Of a stretch of 38,404 nt of DNA, positions 23,214-31,969 are shown in pieces. The stretch covers positions 1-38,404 of the IMG/VR virus record IMGVR_UViG_3300001847_000050; one strand, written 5' to 3'. The DNA comes from a virus. Below the pieces are notes generated by a model, which had not been told where the DNA came from, ran no database searches, and saw only the letters and a program-made list of their open reading frames with translations. Within the stretch, counting starts at the first letter, position 1. Each line of letters starts with the position of its first letter. The position numbers and the translations under genes are program-made.

Positions 23214-23741
23214 TTAGTTGGTTGTGTTCGATTCCCAGTAGGTGACCTGGAATTCCACACCGAACTCTTCAATCGTGTTTTCTGAGTCATAGCTCAGATC
23301 GATTGCAGAGACGCTGGACACCCAGCATCCACGGATGTCGTACTTCTTGAGCACTGATCCATCCTTGTTCAGCTGTTCGACAGCAAGGTCCTTCACATAG
23401 CTTGAAGGATTTGTCAGACCGGTGTTAGCGGCGTGTGCATTGATGCCGTTCATCCAGCGCTCGAACGCATTGCGAAGTTCGAAACTAGTGTCATTGATGA
23501 CGGTGACAGCCCATGGTTCAAACGTGCGGTCTCCAGCAATTTGAAGCTGACGGCCACGGAATGGGACGGTGATTGGTGCGATTGTCGAAGAAGGAAGTTG
23601 AGCAGCCTTAATCATAAAGGATGCCAGCTCAGTATTTCCCGCTGCGTAGCCTGGGAAGTTGCACGTTACCTTGAACAGGTTGTTGCGCGCTCCACCACCG
23701 ATGAGCTTTGACTTAAAATCATTGATGCCTAGGTTAGCCAT
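23214..23741 (-). CDS. 19: Tail tube protein (gp19-like)
   Basis: Forms the inner tube of the contractile tail. 175 residues (T4 163). Pattern: NNLFKVTCNFPGYA (20-33), AAQLPSSTIAPITVPFRGRQ (47-66), FEPWAVTVINDTSFELRNAF (74-93), ERWMNGINAH, and IDLSYDSENTIEEFGVEFQV (149-168). A strong ribosome site (AAGGAG, 9-10 nt before ATG) supports the start. It lies 25 nt after gene 18 and ends in a strong terminator, so 18 and 19 form a transcript end. Confidence 0.95.
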   Translation of the reverse strand: MANLGINDFKSKLIGGGARNNLFKVTCNFPGYAAGNTELASFMIKAAQLPSSTIAPITVPFRGRQLQIAGDRTFEPWAVTVINDTSFELRNAFERWMNGINAHAANTGLTNPSSYVKDLAVEQLNKDGSVLKKYDIRGCWVSSVSAIDLSYDSENTIEEFGVEFQVTYWESNTTN

Positions 23742-23766
23742 TGTGTTATTCTCCTTATGTTAAAGA

Positions 23767-25452
23767 TTAGGCGCCAACAAGCTCGTTGAACTGGACACCA
23801 GTGCGTGTAGCAATGAAGTTCAGCTGAACGTAACGAATTGCGCGAGCAGGTTTGACGTAGATATCGCCCACAAATTGATTGCGGTCGATGATGTCGCTAG
23901 TGTTGTTTGTGCTGTCGCACACAACCTTAAAGTCGGTGATGCCACGGCGGCCCTGAACGTCACGCAAGAATGGCTCGACAGCGCTGCGGAATGCAGCCCG
24001 TGTGAACTCATCATTGAACTCGAACAGTTGTGCCTTGGCAGAACGTGTGATTGACTTTTCCAGAGCAATGAACAGGCGACGGACGTTGATCGCATCGAAT
24101 GCTGATGGCTTCTTCAGAGCAGTCTTGTCACCAAAGAGGATTGTGCCTTCACCTGGTGTTGAGATGATTGGATTGACGCTCACATTGAACAGAGCATCGC
24201 GCTGTGCCTTGTTAGGATTGAATGCCAGCTTTGTGACGCCCAGAAGAGCACCACGAGCAGTACCAGCAGGCGAGAACCATGTGTCAGCAACCTGATCGGT
24301 GTATGCACACAGACCAGCAATATGTCCAGCGGCAGGAATCCAACGGTACACATCATTGTACTTGTCGTAAACCTTCAGTGCGGTGCTGTCGATGACAGCG
24401 TATGAAGAATCTGCTGCAAGTGTGGTACCAGCCCAGGTTGTGATAGCAGTTTCGTCAGAAGCACTGATAGAAGCTTCAACTGGAGGGGAAACGAATGCGA
24501 CTGCATCGCGGCGAGCAGCTGCAATAGCAATTACAGCCTGCGCGACAGTAGCTGAACCAGAAGCATCACCTGCAGTGAACAGCAAGCTGACATCCACATT
24601 GTCTGGATCAGCAAGCAGATTCAGGCCGGTGACAACATCGCCAGCAACTGGCAGAGCATCTACACCGTGTGACAGTGCCGATGTGATGTTTGAGTCGTAT
24701 CCACCAAAGCTTTGTGCAGCATAGATCGATTGACCCGCCTTTGTCAGGTTGGTATCGTGGTCAAGCCAGTAGATATACTTTGAGCTTGTGTTGATGACGT
24801 TCTTGTAAAAGTTTGATGTGCCGTCAATCTTCAGAGCATCAGATGCCTGAGAAACATATGCAAACTTCTCGAGGATTGTTCCTGGGGCTCCCGTCCATGC
24901 GCCACCAGAATCAATGACCACAATGTGCATTTCATCGTTCGATGAACCTGCGCCAGCTGCAGAAGCTGAGGTGTTTGGAGCAGAAGAGAAAGAGGATTTG
25001 TAAGTCCAAGTTGCAAATGCTGTTGTGCTTGGGCACACAGAAACGGTGAGCGAATTGCCCAGCGATCCAGCGTACTTTGCACCCCAGCTGCCAGCATTTC
25101 CTTGGCCGTCAGCGTAGTTCGTGTTGTAGTCATCAGCATTCTTGATCAGAATGCCGGTAGCGCCGGCCACAGCATTGCGTGCTGCAGATCCGACTGTACG
25201 AACGATCTTGAGGTTGTTGCTGTACTTCAGAAACGAAGCAGCAGTTAGGAATGAGCGCGCGAGAGTGGCGTCAACTGTAGGAGCACCAAAGCGTGCTGCG
25301 AGCTCTTGTTCGCTCGAGACGGTTACGATGCTGCTAGCAGGACCCCAGTTGAATGCGCCAGCGTATCCACCGATTGAGGTGGATGTGGCTGGCACCACGG
25401 TTGTCTGGTCAATTTCTGTAAAATTGACTCCAGGTGAGACTTGGAATGCCAT
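23767..25452 (-). CDS. 18: Tail sheath protein (gp18-like)
   Basis: Contractile sheath subunit, 561 residues (T4 659). It starts MAFQVSPGVNFTEIDQTTVV, the family signature, followed by TSIGGYAGAFNWGPASSIVT. The C-terminal conserved domain reads ARGALLGVTKLAFNPNKAQR, INVRRLFIALEKSI, FEFNDEFTRAAFRSAVEPFL, and ends PARAIRYVQLNFIATRTGVQ. The centre (about 130-350) is the variable surface domain. Ribosome site GAGG about 11 nt before the ATG. A late-type box lies 62 nt upstream. Confidence 0.97.
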   Translation of the reverse strand: MAFQVSPGVNFTEIDQTTVVPATSTSIGGYAGAFNWGPASSIVTVSSEQELAARFGAPTVDATLARSFLTAASFLKYSNNLKIVRTVGSAARNAVAGATGILIKNADDYNTNYADGQGNAGSWGAKYAGSLGNSLTVSVCPSTTAFATWTYKSSFSSAPNTSASAAGAGSSNDEMHIVVIDSGGAWTGAPGTILEKFAYVSQASDALKIDGTSNFYKNVINTSSKYIYWLDHDTNLTKAGQSIYAAQSFGGYDSNITSALSHGVDALPVAGDVVTGLNLLADPDNVDVSLLFTAGDASGSATVAQAVIAIAAARRDAVAFVSPPVEASISASDETAITTWAGTTLAADSSYAVIDSTALKVYDKYNDVYRWIPAAGHIAGLCAYTDQVADTWFSPAGTARGALLGVTKLAFNPNKAQRDALFNVSVNPIISTPGEGTILFGDKTALKKPSAFDAINVRRLFIALEKSITRSAKAQLFEFNDEFTRAAFRSAVEPFLRDVQGRRGITDFKVVCDSTNNTSDIIDRNQFVGDIYVKPARAIRYVQLNFIATRTGVQFNELVGA

Positions 25453-25514
25453 TGTTGTTTATCCTCTTCAAAACTGACGGTTAGTGTGGAACATAATACG
25501 AGTAATCAATGGTC

Positions 25515-25522
25515 TATTTATG
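25515..25522 (-). promoter_or_regulatory. Late-type promoter box CATAAATA upstream of gene 18
   Basis: CATAAATAG on the minus strand between the gene 17 stop and the gene 18 start, leaving a leader of about 56 nt that includes the GAGG ribosome site. Confidence 0.6.
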
Positions 25523-25538
25523 TTTTACCCATTTTAGA

Positions 25539-27170
25539 TCAATACCGCGGAATAGCCGCCTCGTACCAGACATTACCTTCACCATCGACTTCCGCGCCTT
25601 CTTTCTTCTCGGGTGGTTCCAAATTGCCCAGATTGCCCACTGGAGTAACATCGTCCTCGATTACCTTGAGACGATCAGCATAGAGCATATCTCGCACATC
25701 GATGCTAGACATTTGCACGAACAGATCGGTAGCTGCAAACCACCCGAATAGCACAAGTGGCATCACTGTGTCATCATGGTTGCCCTCAGCTGCTTCATAC
25801 GACGATCCTACTGCTTCGAATGTGCTAAGTTCCTGAATAGTGTCTGTATCAACTACTAGCAGTTTCTTGCTCTCGACCAGATCTTTCAGGTTTGAGCAGC
25901 CGATGCGCTTAGTCTTCTTGGTAGTAGCTAATCCAATTCCGCCGTTTGTGGTGGTTGATTCTACAAACATATTCGGGTATTCTAGGTCATAGTATAAACC
26001 ATTGCAGACCACCGAACCCTGGTCATTGTTCTCCACGATGACATACGCATCATTGTAAGTCTTTGCATACTTGTAAATCGTATCGGGGAAAATAAGCGGC
26101 GAGATCAGCGCATCGCGGAATGTGGCGACTTGCCTGAATGGCTTGCAGCTGACATCGATGACAGAGAATGCAGAGTAGTCCTGATTGCGCCCTTTAGCAA
26201 CGTCCACGACCATCACGTAGTTATGATCTGCAATTGGCTTCTCGTAGACGCGCACGCCATTCTGAGTATAGACTGGTGCCTCAGCTTTCAGAGATAACAG
26301 CGTCTCTGCATTGATCAGCGTGTTGCCAGTGCCATGAAACGAGTTGCCGAACTCCTGCTCGAACTGCAGCTCTGAGGTGTTTGCTACAGTCTGCTTCTTC
26401 CAGTTCTCATCGCGCCCAGGAACGTCCCACCAATCCACACGGAATGGCTTGTACTCGTTTGTGCTTTGTACTGCACCTTCCCAGATCTTATGAAACTGAT
26501 TGCCCACGCCATTAGCTGTAGAGGTGATGATGACTCGCGAGGTCCTGCCAGAGCTGACTACTGGGTATGTCGAGGTGTAGAACGTCGTGGCGTTCTCGAC
26601 GAATGCGAACTCGTCCATGAACAGCAGGTTGACAGACAAACCACGAATAGATGATCCGGATGTGGCCGCTGCAATGATGCGCGAGTTATTAGAGAACTCA
26701 ATCGATCCTTTGTTCAACGCGCGGCATCCTGGTTGCAGAAAGAATGGCAGATTTTCCAGAGCAAGAGTCACACGGGCAAGCATTTCGCGCGCAGTAGCAG
26801 CTTTGTTAGCTAGAATTGCGATTGTCTTGTCGGGTGAAAACAAGGCGAACCACAGCAGGTAGATGACAGAGGAGATCGATTTGCCAGACTGACGACAGGC
26901 CAACACAATGGAAAACCGATTGTCGTTGAAGTGCTTGAACATTCGATCCTGATACGGATATGGAGTAAACGGTATCAGACCTTTGTCAAGCGAGATCACC
27001 TTCACATACGTCCGCGCGAAGTAGCACGGATCCTTCATACACTTCAGATATTCACTGACTTCTTCCTCGGTGAACTTCTGCTGAACGCCATCACGTTTGA
27101 CCTGAGGATTACCCAGGTACCCCAGATCAGCGTTCTTGACGAACATCTGGTTCTGCGGATGCTGTGACAT
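25539..27170 (-). CDS. 17: Terminase large subunit (gp17-like)
   Basis: DNA-packaging ATPase and nuclease, 543 residues (T4 610, with a longer N-terminus). ATPase: Walker A CRQSGKS (92-98), Walker B LLFMDE (182-187), coupling motif ITSTANG (215-221). RNase H-like nuclease: Asp 323 in VMVVDVAKGRNQDYSAF, Glu 380 in VIVENND, and Asp 466/467 in GNHDDTVM, matching T4 Asp401, Glu458 and Asp542. The ATG at 27170 has AAGGA 6 nt upstream and overlaps gene 16 by 44 nt, so the two are translated together. Confidence 0.97.
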   Translation of the reverse strand: MSQHPQNQMFVKNADLGYLGNPQVKRDGVQQKFTEEEVSEYLKCMKDPCYFARTYVKVISLDKGLIPFTPYPYQDRMFKHFNDNRFSIVLACRQSGKSISSVIYLLWFALFSPDKTIAILANKAATAREMLARVTLALENLPFFLQPGCRALNKGSIEFSNNSRIIAAATSGSSIRGLSVNLLFMDEFAFVENATTFYTSTYPVVSSGRTSRVIITSTANGVGNQFHKIWEGAVQSTNEYKPFRVDWWDVPGRDENWKKQTVANTSELQFEQEFGNSFHGTGNTLINAETLLSLKAEAPVYTQNGVRVYEKPIADHNYVMVVDVAKGRNQDYSAFSVIDVSCKPFRQVATFRDALISPLIFPDTIYKYAKTYNDAYVIVENNDQGSVVCNGLYYDLEYPNMFVESTTTNGGIGLATTKKTKRIGCSNLKDLVESKKLLVVDTDTIQELSTFEAVGSSYEAAEGNHDDTVMPLVLFGWFAATDLFVQMSSIDVRDMLYADRLKVIEDDVTPVGNLGNLEPPEKKEGAEVDGEGNVWYEAAIPRY

Positions 27171-27558
27171 TCTGTTCCTTTAGTTTTTCGATCAGGTGCT
27201 TCTGCAGATCAGTCGTTGATCCCAGAAAAAGATTGTTCTGTGTGAGTGCTGGTTTATCTGTGGACTGTTGCATTTTTTGCAACACTTCCTTTTTTGCTTT
27301 CTGCAGCGCCATCAGCTTATCGGTCATGTCCGCAGTATTCTTCAGCATATTGCTCAGAACTTCGAATGCGCGCGGATGCTCAGATTCTGCAGCAAGATTA
27401 AGCATATGCTCAATCGCATCGTTTGACTTAGTAACTAAACTGCGATAAGTCTCACGCGAAAACTCATAGTCATCCTGAATCTCATTTGCCTCTGGTGCTG
27501 GAGGCGGAACAGGAAGATTACTCTCGAGTTTCTTTGATAGTTCTTCTGATTTGCTCAT
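27127..27558 (-). CDS. 16: Terminase small subunit (gp16-like)
   Basis: Recognises and regulates DNA for packaging with gp17. 143 residues (T4 164). The central helical oligomerisation region is clear: DYEFSRETYRSLVTKSNDAI (29-48), MLNLAAESEHPRAFEVLSNM (52-71), LKNTADMTDKLMALQKAKKE. A Pro-rich N-terminal (PVPPPAPE) and a C-terminal tail for gp17 contact flank it. No Shine-Dalgarno sequence is visible before the ATG at 27558, which follows gene 15 by 15 nt. Confidence 0.92.
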   Translation of the reverse strand: MSKSEELSKKLESNLPVPPPAPEANEIQDDYEFSRETYRSLVTKSNDAIEHMLNLAAESEHPRAFEVLSNMLKNTADMTDKLMALQKAKKEVLQKMQQSTDKPALTQNNLFLGSTTDLQKHLIEKLKEQNVTASAEPDVRQER

Positions 27559-27573
27559 AATATAGTAATCAGA

Positions 27574-28560
27574 TCAAGGCAGCAAAGAAATATGCGGGAT
27601 TGCCTCTACCAATGCAATTGTTCGCGTGACGTGAGACTGCGCTCCGGTCAGAGTATTGCCATTATGGAATACTCCATCAGCATAATTCACACTCAGCACA
27701 TTTCCAGCAAGACCAGTTACTCGTGCAGTTGCTCCAGTATTCGTATCAGTGACAGTCTCACCTGCAATAAACAGACCGCTTTCGGCAGTTAGGTGTAGAT
27801 TGTACTGCTGAGTGCTGTCGATGAAGTCAATTGCTGTGGTGACTGTATAATTGTCATTTGGTCCAGCAGTTGGCGGATCAACCTGAACAGTAATCTTCTC
27901 ACCGATGTCACCTGGATACAATCCGATGCCAGCTGTCTTGATCACTGCGCGCTTTGATACCGGGCCATAGAAGCGCAGACGAGTCTCAAAATCTAGCGTG
28001 TAGATGATTGCTCTGCGCTGCATAAAGTCACCTTCGTAGTCCTCGTTCATCTGAACACCTGTTAGAACAAACGGCATATCTGTGCTGATAGCCATCGACT
28101 CCAGATCCTTGATCGTGACAGTATATTCCGGCTGAAAGTGTGGCAGAATCTGCTCAAGACATTGGAGCGCATCATCCTGGTTCTTGGCCATGATCGAAAG
28201 CTGAATGCCCATTCGGTACGGAGCATAGTTACGGACATACGCCTGAGCGCCAGTATCTGTCGTGCTTGGTGCAGTCAGAATATTGTTTCGATTAGTCTTG
28301 GTTGTAACATCATACGTCAGAGAGATGATCTCAAAAGACATACGCGGCAGCTTGATTGCGACCTTCGGAGCATCCAGATTCGGCTGTTCATCCAGACGTG
28401 CCAGAAACTTCTGCTTTGGCCCGTATGCCAGAGGCACTCGTGTGATGTTGACTACTCTTCCGCTAGAATCCTTTCGGACCACCGAGATGTTGTTGAAGAG
28501 CGTTCCGAATACCGAAACGACCTTGCGAGTAGTGGCGTGGTAAAAGTGTCCGGAGAACAT
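27574..28560 (-). CDS. 15: Tail sheath stabiliser / tail completion protein (gp15-like) with extra C-terminal module
   Basis: Caps the tail at the head-proximal end. 328 residues (T4 272). Core: MFSGHFYHATTRKVVSVFGT, FNNISVVRKDSSGRVVN, ITRVPLAYGPKQKFLARLDE, LPRMSFEIISLTYD, and ALQCLEQILPHFQPEYTVTI (about 132-151). After about residue 215 comes a separate segment with GLFIAGETVTDTNTGATARV and GVFHNGNTLTGAQSHVTR, a repeat-type module (GETV...SGA-A-V) that phage structural proteins often carry; gp14 here has a related insert. The ATG lies only 6 nt after a late-type box. Confidence 0.92.
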   Translation of the reverse strand: MFSGHFYHATTRKVVSVFGTLFNNISVVRKDSSGRVVNITRVPLAYGPKQKFLARLDEQPNLDAPKVAIKLPRMSFEIISLTYDVTTKTNRNNILTAPSTTDTGAQAYVRNYAPYRMGIQLSIMAKNQDDALQCLEQILPHFQPEYTVTIKDLESMAISTDMPFVLTGVQMNEDYEGDFMQRRAIIYTLDFETRLRFYGPVSKRAVIKTAGIGLYPGDIGEKITVQVDPPTAGPNDNYTVTTAIDFIDSTQQYNLHLTAESGLFIAGETVTDTNTGATARVTGLAGNVLSVNYADGVFHNGNTLTGAQSHVTRTIALVEAIPHISLLP

Positions 28561-28566
28561 AAGATG

Positions 28567-28574
28567 TATTTATT
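28567..28574 (-). promoter_or_regulatory. Late-type promoter box AATAAATA, 6 nt before gene 15
   Basis: AATAAATA follows the TAG of the lectin-like gene by one base and ends 6 nt before the gene 15 ATG. Initiation at the usual distance would fall at or next to the start codon. Confidence 0.5.
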
Positions 28575-28575
28575 G

Positions 28576-29358
28576 CTAAATACCCCACTTATTACCGAGG
28601 TATGTTTCGATACCACTCAATTCGCCAGAACTCAGTGCTTTATTGAACAGCAGAACTTCTCCGATATATCCTTTGAACGCATTGCTAGAACTGGTATCCT
28701 GCGCAGCCCAGACATAATTGTCATTTGACGCATTTGATTTAGCAGCAATTGTTCCGGTAATAGTCAATACCTGATCAGCTTTATTGTAGCGATAACGCAG
28801 TTTCTGTGCATTTGTTGCAGCAGAGCCATCGTACACAAAGCTATGCAATTGCCATCTATTGTTCTGCGCATTGACAGTGCTATTTCCATTTCCACCAGAA
28901 CACTTGACCTGCCACTGGCCGCCGGAATAATAGATTGCTAGGTCACCTTGATCTGTATTGCAAAGGTAATATGTACTTCCAGAACTTGTCTGATAAGCGG
29001 CTACAATTACAGTCATTCCAGAAAGATTGCTTAGCCAACTTGTAGTTGAGTTAGTATTGAAATATCCGCCGGCGCCCATATTGGCAGCACCTAAAGATCC
29101 GGATACATTTGTGATATACTTGAAATTAGAAACGTTGTTTGTGTTTCTATTATTTCCAGCTAGATCGTGCGCCTGCGTCATTGATCCACCGTTTGTTACT
29201 GTGGTGGGTACTGGGCTGTAGCTGGTAGATCCAGTACTACTGAAGTCATACCAAAGCTGTGTGCTTGGATAAACTGTAAGTAGATTGGATCTGCTCACAG
29301 TAGCCTTAATTCCTGGGCGTTCTCCAAACGAAAAAGATTTGCCAAAATTGCCAAACAT
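28576..29358 (-). CDS. LamG/concanavalin-like lectin-domain structural protein
   Basis: 260 residues. After a short N-terminal MFGNFGKSFSFGERPG the chain reads as a beta-sandwich lectin/glucanase-like domain: LWYDFSSTGSTSYSP, AHDLAGNNRN, SGMTVIVAAYQTSSG, WQLHSFVYDGS, and the typical end FKGYIGEVLLFNKALSSGEL then IETYLGNKWGI. Such domains occur in phage fibre, baseplate and capsid-decoration proteins and probably bind carbohydrate. It is the last gene of a three-gene cassette between genes 14 and 15. The MFG start resembles gp15's MFSG, perhaps chance. Attachment site on the virion is unknown. Confidence 0.75.
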   Translation of the reverse strand: MFGNFGKSFSFGERPGIKATVSRSNLLTVYPSTQLWYDFSSTGSTSYSPVPTTVTNGGSMTQAHDLAGNNRNTNNVSNFKYITNVSGSLGAANMGAGGYFNTNSTTSWLSNLSGMTVIVAAYQTSSGSTYYLCNTDQGDLAIYYSGGQWQVKCSGGNGNSTVNAQNNRWQLHSFVYDGSAATNAQKLRYRYNKADQVLTITGTIAAKSNASNDNYVWAAQDTSSSNAFKGYIGEVLLFNKALSSGELSGIETYLGNKWGI

Positions 29359-29367
29359 AATAAAAGT

Positions 29368-30639
29368 TTATCCGAAGCTTACTAGCTGAGCATATGTTGT
29401 ATATGTGCCACCGTTATTAGTAATACTATATGCAACTACATCTTTCTTGTTTGCTGTTCCAGTCGGTGTAGATCCACCTTGCCAGAACCAGTTTGTGCCC
29501 GAAGTCTGTGCCACGCCACCGATTTGAAGAGCGCTAGGATACCATCCTGAGGTTGATCCTTGTTTGAGTACAATTGTTACTGTGGTGCAATATCCGCTTG
29601 GCAAGTTTAGATTGGAGAAATTTGCAGTAAAGTTAGCTCCAATATTGGTCATATTGACTTCAAATACCATACCGGTAGAACAATCAAATGTTACCACACC
29701 TGCAGAAGGTGTGGGAGTAGGAAAAGTACATACCTGGTATATCTGCGTGGAATTAAAAACACCCACATTTGTGATGTTGTATCCAGCTGCGTTGATATTT
29801 GATGTTAATGTAGAACTTATAGATCCAGCAGTACCTTGAGCTCCTTGTGCACCTTGTGCGCCAGTGGATCCTGCAGCGCCTGCTGTACCAGTATATCCTT
29901 GAGCTCCTTGTGCGCCCTGAGCGCCATTTGTTCCATTAGTACCAGCAGCGCCTGCTGTACCAGTATATCCTTGAGCTCCTTGTGCTCCAGTAGCGCCCGC
30001 AGTTCCATTGGCACCAGCAGGTCCCTGTGCTCCAGCAGCGCCTTGCACTCCATTTGTGCCATTGGTTCCGTTAGTACCAGCAGCGCCTGCTGTACCAGTA
30101 TATCCTTGAGCTCCTTGAGCACCCTGCGTGCCATTGGTTCCATTAGTTCCTGCTGCACCAGCAGCACCCGCAGGTCCTTGTGCTCCGGTAGCGCCCTGCG
30201 CGCCATTAGTTCCAGCGGTACCTGCTGCGCCAGCAGATCCTGTATATCCTTGGGCACCTTGAGCACCATTAGCGCCAGCAGCACCCGTCGCGCCAGCCGC
30301 ACCAACCGATCCTTGTGCTCCGGTAGCGCCTTGAGCGCCTGTCGCACCAACCGATCCTGTTGGCCCGGTGGCTCCCGTATATCCCTGAGCGCCTTGAGCA
30401 CCGTTTGTGCCAGCAGCACCTGCTGCTCCTTGAGGACCAGCTACACCTTGAGCTCCGTTTGCGCCAGCACTACCTGCCGGACCAGTCGGGCCTTGTGCTC
30501 CACGCGGGCCAATGCCTGAGGCAGCCACATCGATGGCAGAAGCGGATCCTCCAATAGTCACAGTTAGAGGTGCTGCTGTAGAAACTGTTCCTACAGTATA
30601 GACCTCTCCCGGGCTTAGCGTGACATCTATCTGAGTCAT
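29368..30639 (-). CDS. Collagen-like fibre protein
   Basis: 423 residues. The N-terminal about 40 residues ([20 protein letters not shown]...) form a small beta-rich head. A long uninterrupted Gly-X-Y region follows (about 44-275), built of [15 protein letters not shown] and GPT triplets with few prolines; Asn and Thr take their place, as in other phage collagens. The C-terminal part (about 280-423), [20 protein letters not shown] then [20 protein letters not shown]-like beta strands, resembles a trimerising fibre knob. The ATG overlaps the previous stop (ATGA). It probably forms a trimeric side fibre. Identical nucleotide blocks in the repeat show recent duplication. Confidence 0.85.
   Translation of the reverse strand: MTQIDVTLSPGEVYTVGTVSTAAPLTVTIGGSASAIDVAASGIGPRGAQGPTGPAGSAGANGAQGVAGPQGAAGAAGTNGAQGAQGYTGATGPTGSVGATGAQGATGAQGSVGAAGATGAAGANGAQGAQGYTGSAGAAGTAGTNGAQGATGAQGPAGAAGAAGTNGTNGTQGAQGAQGYTGTAGAAGTNGTNGTNGVQGAAGAQGPAGANGTAGATGAQGAQGYTGTAGAAGTNGTNGAQGAQGAQGYTGTAGAAGSTGAQGAQGAQGTAGSISSTLTSNINAAGYNITNVGVFNSTQIYQVCTFPTPTPSAGVVTFDCSTGMVFEVNMTNIGANFTANFSNLNLPSGYCTTVTIVLKQGSTSGWYPSALQIGGVAQTSGTNWFWQGGSTPTGTANKKDVVAYSITNNGGTYTTYAQLVSFG
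29873..30117 (-). repeat. Three identical 38-nt blocks in the collagen-like gene
   Basis: The same 38 bases occur at 29873-29910, 29945-29982 and 30080-30117. Spacings of 72 and 135 nt are multiples of 9, so the Gly-X-Y phase is kept. They encode KELKD-frame-shadow-free collagen triplets around [13 protein letters not shown]. Confidence 0.85.
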
Positions 30640-30998
30640 GGGCAGGTGATCTTAGTAACGCCGGCGCTGGCCTTCATAATTCCTTGTACCACACGAGTCT
30701 TGAATCCTGTCGCATTGTCTGTGACTACCACGTCATAAACATACTTGATGTTTGGATCAAGTGCTGCAGTCGCTGCAGGAGTCAGAGAAAGAACGACGAT
30801 GCCATCAGTACCCACCGGCACAGACGTGCCGAACTCGATGCTGGTATCTTCCGAGGCTTCAAACGAGGTGTTGTACTGCGCGCAGACGCCAGCATTGCTC
30901 AGATCGTACGGTGTGCCATCAGGATTCTGCAATGCCAAGCTGACCTGAAAGCTTGCCTTCTGATTTACCGCCAAATTGATTGTCATGTCTGCTGCCAT
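30636..30998 (-). CDS. Small Ig/BppU-like structural protein
   Basis: 120 residues with a beta-rich pattern known from small phage tail or baseplate adaptor proteins: [20 protein letters not shown] (5-24), [58 protein letters not shown] and a terminal GVTKITCP. I recall this MxxNL-x-QG-x-F...DPxGxPxDL...YDxxV pattern next to fibre genes in marine phages. It starts 5 nt after gene 14 and overlaps the collagen-like gene, so it may anchor that fibre. The role is inferred from context. Confidence 0.65.
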   Translation of the reverse strand: MAADMTINLAVNQKASFQVSLALQNPDGTPYDLSNAGVCAQYNTSFEASEDTSIEFGTSVPVGTDGIVVLSLTPAATAALDPNIKYVYDVVVTDNATGFKTRVVQGIMKASAGVTKITCP

Positions 30999-31003
30999 AA
31001 GTT

Positions 31004-31963
31004 TTACTGGTTAAGTGATGGATCGCCGAATGGATTGTGCTCGCTGAAATCGATGATTGCATTAGCCTCGAGCTCAAATGCGCGGTTCTGTGCCTGCTGA
31101 TTGTTGTTCACGAATGTCCGATCTACATCGGCGGTGGCAATTGTGTAGCACTGCAGAATGTCCCACTGTGCTCCTGAATCTGCTCCGATTACTTTTCCAA
31201 CTGCTCCGGATGTCACCTGAAACTCATTGTACTCGCCGCTGCTGGATGATAGCAACCCTAGGTACAGATTCAACTGACCAGGAACTGCAATGTCCTCCAC
31301 GCGCAAAACTTGTGCAGTCATTGTCAGCGCGGAGACACCCTGAGATGCCGGCACAAGCACCTGAGTGACTGTCTCGCCAGCCACGAACTGTGTGTCATTT
31401 GAATTGCCAATCTTGAAGACAAACTCGGTAGCGGAATTCTGCTGCACCTTGTCGACTGCATCGATACCAGTCTTGATCTCCTCGTTGGAGTACTCGAACA
31501 GCTCGCAACGCAGCTTGTAGACAGGGAACTTAGAGAGCTGATAGAATGGCTGCTGATGATCGACGAACTTGATCTCGAACAGTCCCTTTGAAAGTGGCAG
31601 ATAGATCAGGTCGCCTTCTGCTGGACGGGTTGAGATGATGCCGTTGTTCCAGAATCCCACAAGCTTCTCCCAGGTCTTCTTAGCCACCACGAATGTAGCT
31701 TGGTCGCGGATCTCCAGGCCAAACTTAGTCATCAGTGATCCATCGCCTTCGAATCCATCCACGTTCTCCAGATACATCTCAATCGAGTACGCATCATCGA
31801 ACTTTGACTCGATAGCCTCATTGAGCACCATGTCGCGTGAGACCATGTGGCGTGGCAGATAATAGCACTCCTGTCCGTAGATCTTCAGCGACTCGATGAT
31901 CAGATCCTCATAGAGGTTCTGCTCTGACTTGACCGTCTGAGAGAAATAGACGTTCCGTGGCAT
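31004..31963 (-). CDS. 14: Neck protein (gp14-like)
   Basis: Head-completion neck protein that connects head to tail with gp13. 319 residues (T4 256). Core: MPRNVYFSQTVKSEQNLYED (1-20), LIIESLKIYGQECYYLPRHM, IESKFDDAYSIEMYLENVDG (about 50-69), DLIYLPLSKGLFEIKFVDHQ and QPFYQLSKFPVYKLRCELFE. An insert at about 185-270 holds FVAGETVTQVLVPASQGVSA and GAVGKVIGADSGAQWDI, related in style to the extra module of gp15. The tail ends NPFGDPSLNQ. Starts 6 nt after gene 13, with AGGA upstream. Confidence 0.94.
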   Translation of the reverse strand: MPRNVYFSQTVKSEQNLYEDLIIESLKIYGQECYYLPRHMVSRDMVLNEAIESKFDDAYSIEMYLENVDGFEGDGSLMTKFGLEIRDQATFVVAKKTWEKLVGFWNNGIISTRPAEGDLIYLPLSKGLFEIKFVDHQQPFYQLSKFPVYKLRCELFEYSNEEIKTGIDAVDKVQQNSATEFVFKIGNSNDTQFVAGETVTQVLVPASQGVSALTMTAQVLRVEDIAVPGQLNLYLGLLSSSSGEYNEFQVTSGAVGKVIGADSGAQWDILQCYTIATADVDRTFVNNNQQAQNRAFELEANAIIDFSEHNPFGDPSLNQ

Positions 31964-31969
31964 GGCGGA

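Noticed and set aside
29873-30117. CRISPR-like direct repeats
   Set aside because: The repeats are coding, in phase with Gly-X-Y triplets, and there are no unique spacers of even length.
29817-30519. Other frames of the collagen-like gene (Leu/Arg-rich minus frame, Ser/Cys-rich plus frame)
   Set aside because: Both are produced by the same Gly-X-Y DNA repeats; only the collagen frame has a start coupled to the gene before it and a sensible C-terminal domain.
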